Assembly: GCF_000971335.1 (NCBI RefSeq)
Contig: NZ_JZJL01000021.1
Location: 1 to 64,000 of the forward strand
Reading direction: 5' to 3'
Length of the DNA stretch: 64,000 nt
Origin: Chromobacterium vaccinii
GTDB taxonomy: Bacteria > Pseudomonadota > Gammaproteobacteria > Burkholderiales > Chromobacteriaceae
Shown: positions 39,414 to 46,684 of the stretch, one piece after another
How positions within the stretch are numbered: the first letter of the stretch is position 1
Layout: every line of letters starts with the position of its first letter
Translations under genes and position numbers: made by a program
Notes under the pieces: model-generated
Database searches by the model: none
What the model was told of the DNA's origin: nothing
Seen by the model: only the letters and a program-made list of their open reading frames with translations

Positions 39414-40103
39414 ATGCTTGGAAATATAACAAAGGGAACACAATATCGTGAGATGATGGCAAAAAGAACCGAAAAGGATAAAATGCCACATCACCCAAGA
39501 CATTTTGGGATAAAAATGCAAGCGCACCACATTGTTTCTGCCGAGGGAATAAACAGAAGCAAGATTGGAGATTTATTAGTTAAGTTTGGCTATGATATTA
39601 ACTCACCATCTAATTTAGTTTATATCCCTAGTACATTGCAGGGCGCCTGTCATTTAAGTGTACAACCTCATCGCGGAGATCATAAAGCACCGCTCGGGGT
39701 TTTAAATCCATTGGATAATGACGATGATGATGCTCACCCAGTAACATATCACGACGCCATTTCTCTACGATTACTAGAATTAAAAAAATTCATGCACGAA
39801 AATTGTCCGGGCAAAAATCCAGCCGCCCGTGAAATTATTAAAAAAGACATAGAAGCTATAAGTAAGAATGTATTATTCTTAATTCAAAACGTCCCAGCCA
39901 AAGCAAGACTGACCTATGTCGCAGACTTTTTTCAACCAAACGGCTTGGGATGTAAAGGGACAGATAACATTCCAAAATTTAAAGATGCAAAAGGCTGCGC
40001 AGTCCATCGAAACCATCAGCAGACGCAAGGCCCATCACAAAACAAAGAAAATATTACATTGGTAAAGCCAACTCCAAGATTCAACCTTCAAGCGGGTATG
40101 TGA
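39414..40103 (+). CDS. AHH-domain nuclease (putative T6SS toxin module)
   Basis: A 229-aa protein starting MLGNITKGTQYREMMAKR. At residues 37-39 it has the AHH motif (KMQAHHIVSAEGI), followed by NLVYIPSTLQGACHLSVQPHRGDH, the second half of the Endonuclease VII-like AHH fold; His38 and His39 would be metal-binding or catalytic. Such domains are common C-terminal nuclease toxins of secreted polymorphic toxins. Here it is a separate gene 8 bases after the cargo gene, without its own delivery domain. Its reading frame differs from the upstream gene, and a stop (TAG at 39378) closes that frame above its ATG. Confidence 0.75.
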   Translation: MLGNITKGTQYREMMAKRTEKDKMPHHPRHFGIKMQAHHIVSAEGINRSKIGDLLVKFGYDINSPSNLVYIPSTLQGACHLSVQPHRGDHKAPLGVLNPLDNDDDDAHPVTYHDAISLRLLELKKFMHENCPGKNPAAREIIKKDIEAISKNVLFLIQNVPAKARLTYVADFFQPNGLGCKGTDNIPKFKDAKGCAVHRNHQQTQGPSQNKENITLVKPTPRFNLQAGM

Positions 40104-40104
40104 T

Positions 40105-40719
40105 ATGAAAAACTATGATGATGAGTATTATTTCATTAGTTATAAAAGTGTAGAGGATCGACCTGTACTAGCAGCAGATGAGGATACTGCCACTCTACCC
40201 TATACTTCGGAGAAAATCCCGTTCGGAGGAAGGCCGTTAAAATTCTTCAACGGTGCGCTGAACAAAAAGAATAAGCACATATTTAAAAAAACGCCTCCTG
40301 ACATTTTATTTCATGGTTCTGACATTGCAGTCAAAGATGATATCTATGAAAAACTGTCATCAATGGATATCCCTAATTTAGCGATACATCCTGCTATATA
40401 TGTTGATCACAATGATGTCTGGCACGAGAATTACTGGTTTCTAACATTTACAAAAAAGTTTGATTGCTGGGATCGTGATAAATCTTTCTATGCACCAGAC
40501 CCCTTGACTGGTTTTGGCGACATTAGATACGAAGTAATTAGCTATCATCTAAATAGTGACTTATTGGATCAGACGAACATTAACGAACGCACGCTGTTCA
40601 AAATGGGAGCGACTACTGAGGGATGGATTCTTGTTCATAAGAGCCTTGCGGGTCTTTTCAATCGAGCAGGTGTAGAATTAGTTCCGGTTAAAGATTTTGG
40701 TACTACCTTCTTCCCATAA
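40105..40719 (+). CDS. Putative Imm11/DUF1629-type immunity protein
   Basis: A 204-aa AT-rich gene directly after the AHH nuclease (1-base gap; the upstream stop overlaps GTGATATG), the usual place for an immunity gene. Features recalling the DUF1629 (Imm11, MXAN_0049-like) family include the acidic N-terminus, FHGSDIAVKDD, and the end HKSLAGLFNRAGVELVPVKDF. It has no signal peptide, so it would act in the cytoplasm, fitting protection against a nuclease. The family assignment is from memory of motifs and is moderate. Confidence 0.55.
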   Translation: MKNYDDEYYFISYKSVEDRPVLAADEDTATLPYTSEKIPFGGRPLKFFNGALNKKNKHIFKKTPPDILFHGSDIAVKDDIYEKLSSMDIPNLAIHPAIYVDHNDVWHENYWFLTFTKKFDCWDRDKSFYAPDPLTGFGDIRYEVISYHLNSDLLDQTNINERTLFKMGATTEGWILVHKSLAGLFNRAGVELVPVKDFGTTFFP

Positions 40720-40809
40720 AATATCGAATACCATCTCAAGCAAAATACCTAGGTTTACATCTTCACAACACAAAATCTAGATTATATCTTTTGCAATCAA
40801 TCAAAATTA

Positions 40810-40851
40810 AATAGGCCTGCCCATTATTATAAAACTGGCAGGCCTATTTTC
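40810..40851. terminator. Bidirectional terminator after the T6SS effector unit
   Basis: ATAGGCCTGCC (40811-40821) and GGCAGGCCTAT (40837-40847) pair perfectly over a 15-base AT-rich loop. TTTT follows on the plus strand and an A-rich stretch precedes it, so it can also serve the minus-strand gene. Confidence 0.9.
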
Positions 40852-40857
40852 ATCCAG

Positions 40858-41022
40858 TCAAATATTTACATCTCCCTCCCCCTCGCATAGAGGGCAATCA
40901 ATCCTCACCTTGGGATCACCTTGGCATACGGGACAGTACGCTGGATGCTTCTCCGTCGCAAAAGCCAAGTCGCAAGGAACTTCCCCACTACCATTACACT
41001 CCGGACATTTCATCTTCGTCAT
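40858..41022 (-). CDS. CxxCxGxG mini-protein (DnaJ-type zinc-finger-like)
   Basis: A 54-aa protein from the ATG at 41022 (MTKMKCPECNGSGEVPCD). Two CxxCxGxG-type motifs (CPECNGSG and CPLCEGEG) frame a CPVCQGD pair, as in the DnaJ zinc-finger or small anti-TRAP-like proteins, so it probably binds zinc. It may be a chaperone-like accessory or a regulator; function unknown. It is convergent with the T6SS immunity gene and divergent from the XRE gene, with a shared terminator. Confidence 0.6.
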   Translation of the reverse strand: MTKMKCPECNGSGEVPCDLAFATEKHPAYCPVCQGDPKVRIDCPLCEGEGDVNI

Positions 41023-41168
41023 CGCGATACCTCCATCGATAAGAACAAGTCTCATGGACACGCATCAACTTTTCCTCCCCGCCCTCATCGCAAGATCAAC
41101 TCATCATGCCGATTACCAACTTATAAAGTTGAATATCAACCCTAACGGTCCTTCATGTCAATGGGGTG

Positions 41169-41193
41169 CCATTCGACCATATAGGTCGAATGG
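41169..41193. promoter_or_regulatory. Perfect 10-bp palindrome upstream of the XRE gene (putative operator)
   Basis: CCATTCGACC (41169-41178), a 5-base AT spacer and GGTCGAATGG (41184-41193) form a perfect inverted repeat, immediately upstream of the XRE gene's ribosome binding site GGAGG (41192-41196). It is ideally placed for autoregulation by the XRE protein. A hairpin role in the RNA, masking the ribosome binding site, is also possible. Confidence 0.6.
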
Positions 41194-41203
41194 AGGACAC
41201 TAG

Positions 41204-41545
41204 ATGCAAAATGAAGACGCGCTTGCCAAGTCGGTTGGCAAAGCCATTGCCAAACGCCGGACATCTATCGGGCTCAGACAGGAGGAGGTGGCAGAAAAGC
41301 TTGGAATTGGCTTGGAAGCCATGTCTAGGATGGAGCGTGGAGTGGTCATCCCAACCATCACACGCATGATGCAGCTGTCGGAAATTTTCGGCTGCTCAAC
41401 AGCCGATTTGGTACAAGAAGCTAGCTATCGTCCAGCAGATCAAGCCATGTATATAACCGATCTGCTGGCCAAACTGGCGGACGAAGATCGCACCATGCTG
41501 GTTGGAATGATCGAACAGCTTGCAGCTCGCCTGCAAAAAAGCTAG
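41204..41545 (+). CDS. XRE-family transcriptional regulator at the head of the Rhs array
   Basis: A 113-aa protein with an N-terminal Cro/C1-type helix-turn-helix (about residues 10-66: VGKAIAKRRTSIGLRQEEVAEKLGIGLEAMSRMERGVVIPTITRMMQLSEIFG) and a short helical tail ending AARLQKS. The GGAGG Shine-Dalgarno lies right before the ATG. Its last codons (CAAAAAAGC TAG) run directly into Rhs core sequence, which is open in the -1 frame across the junction. The same 3' part is repeated at 43852, so this gene was a partner in the recombination that built the array. It probably represses itself via the upstream palindrome. Confidence 0.85.
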   Translation: MQNEDALAKSVGKAIAKRRTSIGLRQEEVAEKLGIGLEAMSRMERGVVIPTITRMMQLSEIFGCSTADLVQEASYRPADQAMYITDLLAKLADEDRTMLVGMIEQLAARLQKS

Positions 41546-41640
41546 CCCCATTCCGCAACAGCCACCAGACCGCCGAAACCGGCTTCGACGGCAGCGCCAC
41601 CCGCTATGTCTACGACAACGCCGGCCGCCTGGCGCAGCAG

Positions 41641-43452
41641 GTGGAAGGCGACGTCGCCACCGATTACCGCTACGACCGCGCCGGCCGCCTGATCGAGCGC
41701 AGCGCGCCGAACAGCAAGGAAAGCTTCGGCTACGACCCGGCCGGCCGACTGTTCCAGGCCAAGAACCGCTATGCCAGCCTGCGCTGGGTGTACGACGCCG
41801 TCGGCAACGTTTCAGAGGAGCACCACGGCTACCACGTCGCCGGCGTCAAGGAAACCTACCGCTGGCAGCATGAGTACGACAAGCTGGGCAACCGCATCGC
41901 CACCGTCCGTCCGGATGGCCACCGCGTGGACGTGCTCAACTACGGCAGTGGCCACGTCCACGGCCTGCTGTTCGGCCAGCGCGACATCTTCAACCTGGAG
42001 CGCGACAAGCTGCATCGCGAAACCCAGCGCGTGCTGGGCAATGCGTTGCAGCAGACCCTGGCCTACGACAAGGCCGGCCGCCTATCCAGCCAGCGGCTGA
42101 TGGGCGCCACCCAGTGGAGCCGACAGTACCAGTACGACGCCGCCGGCCAACTGATCGGCATCGCCGACAATCGCAGCGGCCAGCTGAGTTACCGCTATGA
42201 CCCGGTGGGCCGCTTGCTGGAGGCTGCCACCCCCAAGGGCGTGGAAAGCTTCCGCTTCGACCCCGCCGGCAACCTGCTGGACAACGCCCCTGCCGCCGAC
42301 GGCCATCAGGGCGACAGCCTGCTCGGCAACCTGCTCAGCCAGTACGCCGGCCGCCACTACCGCTATGACAGCCGCGGCAATCTGGTGGAGAAACGCGTCA
42401 ACGGCAGCCTCACCCAGCTGGAATGGGATAGCCACAACCGCCTCTCCCGCCTCATCGCCCCGGACGGTCAGCGCACCGACTACCATTACGACCCGCTGGG
42501 CCGCCGCATCGCCAAGATCAGCCAGGGCCAAGCCACGCTGTATGGCTGGGACGGCGACGTGCTGGCCTTTGAAACCCGCGATGAAGAAGCGGTGCACTAC
42601 CTGTTCGAGCCGGACAGCTTCGTGCCGCTGGCCCAGGTGCACACCGACGCCATCCGCGGCGTCAAGGTTCCGGCCTGGAGCCAACACCACCCCTACGACC
42701 CGGACAAGGACCCGCTGCGCCAGCCCGCGCCGGAACCCGAGGCCCCCAAGGCGGTGTACTACTATCACACCGACCACCTGGGCACCCCGCAAGCCCTGAC
42801 CGACGAGCATGGCGCGCTGGCACTGGAAATGGACTACCAGGCCTGGGGCCAGGCGCGCGAAGTCATCGCCGACGCCGCCTCAAAAGCCGGTATCCGCAAC
42901 CCCTTCCGCTTCCAGGGGCAGTATCATGACGACGAATCCGGGCTGCACTACAACCGCCATCGCTACTATGATCCGGAGATCGGGCGGTTTATTTCGCGCG
43001 ATCCGATTGGATTGATGGGTGGGATTAATATCCACAGCTATGCGCCCAATCCATTAGAGTGGGTTGATCCGTTAGGACTTGCCAAAAAGAAAGCTAAGCC
43101 CTCCGCGCCGACTGCAGAAAAAGAATGCAAACAATGTCCTAATGAATGCAAAAACACTACAAGAATGAGGCATTACACTAGCATCAGCAGAGCAAACTCC
43201 ATCATGGAAAGTGGACAAATCTTACCTGGTGAACATAACAGAGTATACATGGAGCCAGCTAACAAAAAACCTCTTAGTGTAAATGATGTCGCCAAAAAAT
43301 ATAGAATACCTCGGGAACGTGCCAATGCCTATGTTGAAACAGATGTATGCGAAGACGATATTGAATGGAAATCCAATCCACTTTACGGAACAAAAGAAGC
43401 TACGGTTAAAGGTGCTGTAAAATTACGAAATCCAACAATGAGCAAAAGGTGA
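41641..43452 (+). CDS. Rhs fragment 1: core repeats fused to a HYD1-type ADP-ribosyltransferase-like toxin tip
   Basis: A 603-aa Rhs piece. YD-repeat sequence is recognisable from ~41545; the first usable start is GTG at 41641. The core (repeats like YRYDRAGRLIER, YDPVGRLLEA) ends with the conserved Rhs hyperconserved block RFISRDPIGLMGGINIHSYAPNPLEWVDPLGL (~450-480), after which the DNA turns AT-rich. The remaining ~120 residues are the toxin tip: a CxxC-rich start (KECKQCPNECK), then RMRHYTSISRANSIMESGQI, the HYD1 signature of a predicted ADP-ribosyltransferase toxin family, and VYMEPAN. There is no N-terminal delivery region, so it is an orphan tip unless joined to an upstream Rhs protein by recombination. 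Confidence 0.8.
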   Translation: MEGDVATDYRYDRAGRLIERSAPNSKESFGYDPAGRLFQAKNRYASLRWVYDAVGNVSEEHHGYHVAGVKETYRWQHEYDKLGNRIATVRPDGHRVDVLNYGSGHVHGLLFGQRDIFNLERDKLHRETQRVLGNALQQTLAYDKAGRLSSQRLMGATQWSRQYQYDAAGQLIGIADNRSGQLSYRYDPVGRLLEAATPKGVESFRFDPAGNLLDNAPAADGHQGDSLLGNLLSQYAGRHYRYDSRGNLVEKRVNGSLTQLEWDSHNRLSRLIAPDGQRTDYHYDPLGRRIAKISQGQATLYGWDGDVLAFETRDEEAVHYLFEPDSFVPLAQVHTDAIRGVKVPAWSQHHPYDPDKDPLRQPAPEPEAPKAVYYYHTDHLGTPQALTDEHGALALEMDYQAWGQAREVIADAASKAGIRNPFRFQGQYHDDESGLHYNRHRYYDPEIGRFISRDPIGLMGGINIHSYAPNPLEWVDPLGLAKKKAKPSAPTAEKECKQCPNECKNTTRMRHYTSISRANSIMESGQILPGEHNRVYMEPANKKPLSVNDVAKKYRIPRERANAYVETDVCEDDIEWKSNPLYGTKEATVKGAVKLRNPTMSKR

Positions 43453-43457
43453 TTTTC

Positions 43458-43754
43458 ATGAAAAAAAAAGATCAAGTTATTTTTGATGCAGTAGCGACAC
43501 TTGGCTTCATTGATACAATTCTCTACAGACTTGGAACGAGTCTTGGAGAGAGAGATGCCTCCATCGAAACAATTCAAAGAGAATTATTTAATACCTTTTC
43601 AACTCTCGACATAGGAAATAGCATATCAGACATCCAATCCTCTTTAAGGGAATTAATTGAAGACTCTTTAATCTATGACGAAAACAACATGAGTAAGTTA
43701 GATTATATTATTCAAGAAAAGGTAAATAAATACACCCCACACAAAGAGGAGTAG
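43458..43754 (+). CDS. Candidate immunity protein for the HYD1-type toxin
   Basis: A 98-aa protein from the ATG at 43458 (MKKKDQVIFDAVATLGF), 5 bases after the Rhs fragment 1 stop and preceded by AGGTG. A GTG at 43449 that overlaps the stop would give coupled translation. It is AT-rich, acidic and mostly alpha-helical (IETIQRELFNTFSTLDIG, IQSSLRELIEDSLIYDEN), with no signal peptide. No family is recognised. Its position directly after a toxin tip is the only evidence for immunity. Confidence 0.6.
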   Translation: MKKKDQVIFDAVATLGFIDTILYRLGTSLGERDASIETIQRELFNTFSTLDIGNSISDIQSSLRELIEDSLIYDENNMSKLDYIIQEKVNKYTPHKEE

Positions 43755-43850
43755 AATAAAAAACTCATTAGCAATACAAATGCAAGTGAAATTTAAAATC
43801 AGAAACCTATGGCATTCACTCCCCCAGCCTGATACTCACCAAGATGGATG

Positions 43851-44021
43851 ATGTCGGAAATTTTCGGCTGCTCAACAGCCGATTTGGTACAAGAAGCTAG
43901 CTATCGTCCAGCAGATCAGGCCTTGTATATAACCGATCTGCTGGCCAAACTGGCGGACGAAGATCGCACCATGCTGGTTGGAATGATCGAACAGCTTGCA
44001 GCTCGCATGCAAAAAAGCTAG
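43851..44021 (+). pseudogene. Duplicated C-terminal fragment of the XRE regulator
   Basis: From TGTCGGAAA at 43852 the DNA repeats 41376 onward (offset 2476). In frame it encodes 56 aa, MSEIFGCSTADLVQEASYRPADQ to AARMQKS, matching the last half of the XRE protein with two amino-acid changes. The helix-turn-helix is missing, so it cannot bind DNA like the original. It leads straight into Rhs core sequence exactly as at the first copy, showing that the XRE 3' end and the Rhs core were duplicated as one block. Confidence 0.8.
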
Positions 44022-44116
44022 CCCCGTTCCGCAACGGCCACCAGACCGCCGAAACCGGCTTCGATGGCAGCGCCACCCGCTATGTTTACGACAACGCCGG
44101 CCGCCTGGCGCAGCAG

Positions 44117-45565
44117 GTGGAAGGCGACGTCTCCACCGACTACCGCTACGACCGCGCCGGCCGCCTGATCGAGCGCAGTGCGCCGAACAGCAAGGAAAGC
44201 TTCGGCTACGACCCGGCCGGCCGCCTATCCAGCCAGCGGCTGATGGGCGCCACCCAGTGGAGCCGCCAGTACCAATACGACGCCGCCGGCCAGCTGACCG
44301 GCATCGCCGACAATCGCAGCGGCCAGCTGAATTACCGCTATGATCCGATCGGCCGCCTGCTGGAGGCCGCCACTCCCAAGGGCGTGGAAAGCTTCCGCTT
44401 CGACCCCGCCGGCAACCTGCTGGACAACGCCCCGGCCGCCGACGGCCATCAGGACGACAGTCTGCTCGGCAACCTGCTGAGCCAGTACGCTGGCCGCCAC
44501 TACCGCTACGACAGCCGCGGCAATCTGGTGGAGAAGCGCGTCAACGGCAACCTCACCAAGCTGGAATGGGACAGCCACAACCGTCTGTCCCGCCTCACAG
44601 CGCCGGGCGGCCAGCGCACCGACTACCACTACGACCCGCTGGGCCGCCGCATCGCCAAGATCAGCCAGGGCCAAGCCACGCTGTACGGCTGGGACGGCGA
44701 CGTGCTGGCCTTCGAAACCCGCGACGAGGAAGCGGTGCACTACCTGTTCGAGCCGGACAGCTTCGTGCCGCTGGCCCAGGTGCACACCGACGCCATCCGC
44801 GGCGTCAAAGTGCCGGCCTGGAGCCAGCACAACCCCTACGACCCGGACAAGGACCCGTTGCGGCAGGCCGGCCCTGAGCCGAAAGCGCCGAAGGCAGTCT
44901 ACTACTATCACACCGACCACCTGGGCACCCCGCAAGCGCTGACCGACGAACAAGGCTTGCTCGCGCTGGAAATGGACTACCAGGCCTGGGGCGAAGCGCG
45001 CGAGGTCATCGCCGATGCCGCCTCAAAAGCCGGCATCCGCAACCCCTTCCGCTTCCAGGGGCAGTATCATGATGACGAGTCCGGGCTGCACTACAACCGT
45101 CATCGCTACTATGATCCGGAGATCGGCAGGTTTATTTCGCGGGATCCGATTGGGTTGATGGGTGGTATAAATATCCATAGCTATGCGCCCAATCCGGTTG
45201 AATGGGTAGATCCGTTTGGCTTATCCAAAACCTCTTCTTCTGCGGGAAGAAAGCAAGCATCCGACAAACCCAACCAGAATGCAAAATGTCCTTGTCGAAA
45301 AAAATGGGAAGTAAATAGGTTTGACCGCGCATGTGCCGGCAACGTTCCGGGAGTTGGCCATGCCAAATACCTCAGAGACCCATCAACCGGCATGTGGTGG
45401 TCTGAAGATCAAACTGGCCATGGGAATAGTGCTTGGAAAGTTTTTGATAAAAATGGTGCTTGGGTTGCAGATGCTGACGTCTATGGTGACTACATGAACA
45501 AACACAAGAGTGAAGTTGGAAAAAACATTAACTTCAACTCCTTAAAATGCAAGGATTCCAAATGA
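44117..45565 (+). CDS. Rhs fragment 2: shortened core fused to a different toxin tip
   Basis: A 482-aa orphan Rhs piece that starts in the duplicated block (YD repeats from ~44022, first GTG at 44117). Compared with fragment 1 it lacks exactly 333 bases (111 codons, equivalent to 41748-42080), removed between two copies of CGGCCGGCCG-like repeat. The core again ends in RFISRDPIGLMGGINIHSYAPNPVEWVDPFGL, after which an unrelated AT-rich tip of ~115 residues follows: CPCRKKWEVNRFDRACAGNVPG, WWSEDQTGHGNSAWKVFDKNG, VADADVYGDYM. The GHG.S.WKVF / DAD..GD pattern recurs in C-termini of polymorphic toxins, but I cannot name its activity. Confidence 0.78.
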   Translation: MEGDVSTDYRYDRAGRLIERSAPNSKESFGYDPAGRLSSQRLMGATQWSRQYQYDAAGQLTGIADNRSGQLNYRYDPIGRLLEAATPKGVESFRFDPAGNLLDNAPAADGHQDDSLLGNLLSQYAGRHYRYDSRGNLVEKRVNGNLTKLEWDSHNRLSRLTAPGGQRTDYHYDPLGRRIAKISQGQATLYGWDGDVLAFETRDEEAVHYLFEPDSFVPLAQVHTDAIRGVKVPAWSQHNPYDPDKDPLRQAGPEPKAPKAVYYYHTDHLGTPQALTDEQGLLALEMDYQAWGEAREVIADAASKAGIRNPFRFQGQYHDDESGLHYNRHRYYDPEIGRFISRDPIGLMGGINIHSYAPNPVEWVDPFGLSKTSSSAGRKQASDKPNQNAKCPCRKKWEVNRFDRACAGNVPGVGHAKYLRDPSTGMWWSEDQTGHGNSAWKVFDKNGAWVADADVYGDYMNKHKSEVGKNINFNSLKCKDSK

Positions 45566-45957
45566 TTAACTCTGCCGAAGAATTTATTTCACTACGCAAT
45601 AGTGAAATAAAAGAAGAATATGATAGATCTGCACAGGAAGAGGCTCCCATTCACGTATGGATAGATATTATTAATCGATTCCCTGAGTATCAAAAATGGG
45701 TTGCACACAATGAAACTGTACCCCTTGAAATACTTGAAGAGCTCTGCAGATACGGGCCAGAAACAAGGCAATTTGTCGCCACCAAAAGAAAGTTATCTAA
45801 AGATCTATTTTACGTCCTTGCAAAAGATCCAGACCCAACAGTGCGTCAATCAATTGCAGCCAATAAAAAAACACCAATTGAATTATTAAATATTTTAACT
45901 AATGACAACGATGAGGATGTAGCACGGGTTGCACAATACAACATAAAAAATAGATAA
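45562..45957 (+). CDS. Candidate immunity protein with HEAT/LRV-like helical repeats
   Basis: A 131-aa protein from the ATG at 45562, which overlaps the Rhs fragment 2 stop as ATGA, so the two are translationally coupled. It looks like three or four short helical repeats of ~22-24 residues: PEYQKWVAHNETVPLEILEEL, ETRQFVATKRKLSKDLFYVL, TVRQSIAANKKTPIELLNIL, DVARVAQYNI. This is a leucine-rich-variant or HEAT-like pattern. Such repeats appear in immunity proteins that wrap their toxin. No signal peptide, so it is cytoplasmic. AT-rich. Confidence 0.68.
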   Translation: MINSAEEFISLRNSEIKEEYDRSAQEEAPIHVWIDIINRFPEYQKWVAHNETVPLEILEELCRYGPETRQFVATKRKLSKDLFYVLAKDPDPTVRQSIAANKKTPIELLNILTNDNDEDVARVAQYNIKNR

Positions 45958-46021
45958 CCCAATGCAAAGAAAATAGTGACATAAGAGCGGTGATAAAAAT
46001 GGAATTCTTGATTTTCAAATA

Positions 46022-46684
46022 ATGCCAAAACACCACCAATCTATCCCTATTTCAGCCCGTAGGCTCGGCCAACGCGAAATCTTCAATCTGGAGTGCGATA
46101 AGGCCGGCCGCCTATCCAGCCAGCGGCTGATGGGCGCCACCCAGTGGAGCCGACAGTACCAGTACGACGCCGCCGGCCAGCTGACCGGCATCGCCGACAA
46201 TCGCAGCGGCCAGCTGAATTACCGCTATGATCCGATCGGCCGCCTGCTGGAGGCCGCCACTCCCAAGGGCGTGGAAAGCTTCGGCTTCGACCCCGCAGGT
46301 AACCTGCTGGACAACGCCCCGGCCGCCGACGGCCATCAGGACGACAGTCTGCTCGGCAACCTGCTGAGCCAGTACGCTGGCCGCCACTACCGCTACGACA
46401 GCCGCGGCAATCTGGTGGAGAAGCGCGTCAACGGCAGCCTCACCCAGCTGGAATGGGATAGCCACAACCGCCTCTCCCGCCTCATCGCCCCGGACGGTCA
46501 GCGCACCGACTACCATTACGACCCGCTGGGCCGCCGCATCGCCAAGATCAGCCAGGGTCAAGCCACGCTGTATGGCTGGGACGGCGACGTGCTGGCCTTT
46601 GAAACCCGCGATGAAGAAGCGGTGCACTACCTGTTCGAGCCGGACAGCTTCGTGCCGCTGGCCCACTCCACTAGGCCTATCCAT
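46022..46684 (+). pseudogene. Rhs fragment 3: internal core piece without start or tip
   Basis: Rhs core homology runs from about 46063 to 46665 (compare 41963-42644 of fragment 1 with one internal repeat missing). It lacks any N-terminal region and is cut off after VPLA, before the hyperconserved DPIGL block, so it has no tip domain. At 46665/46666 the sequence switches to an unrelated ankyrin-repeat gene. It is a recombination relic that can still act as homology for exchange with fragments 1 and 2. Confidence 0.75.
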
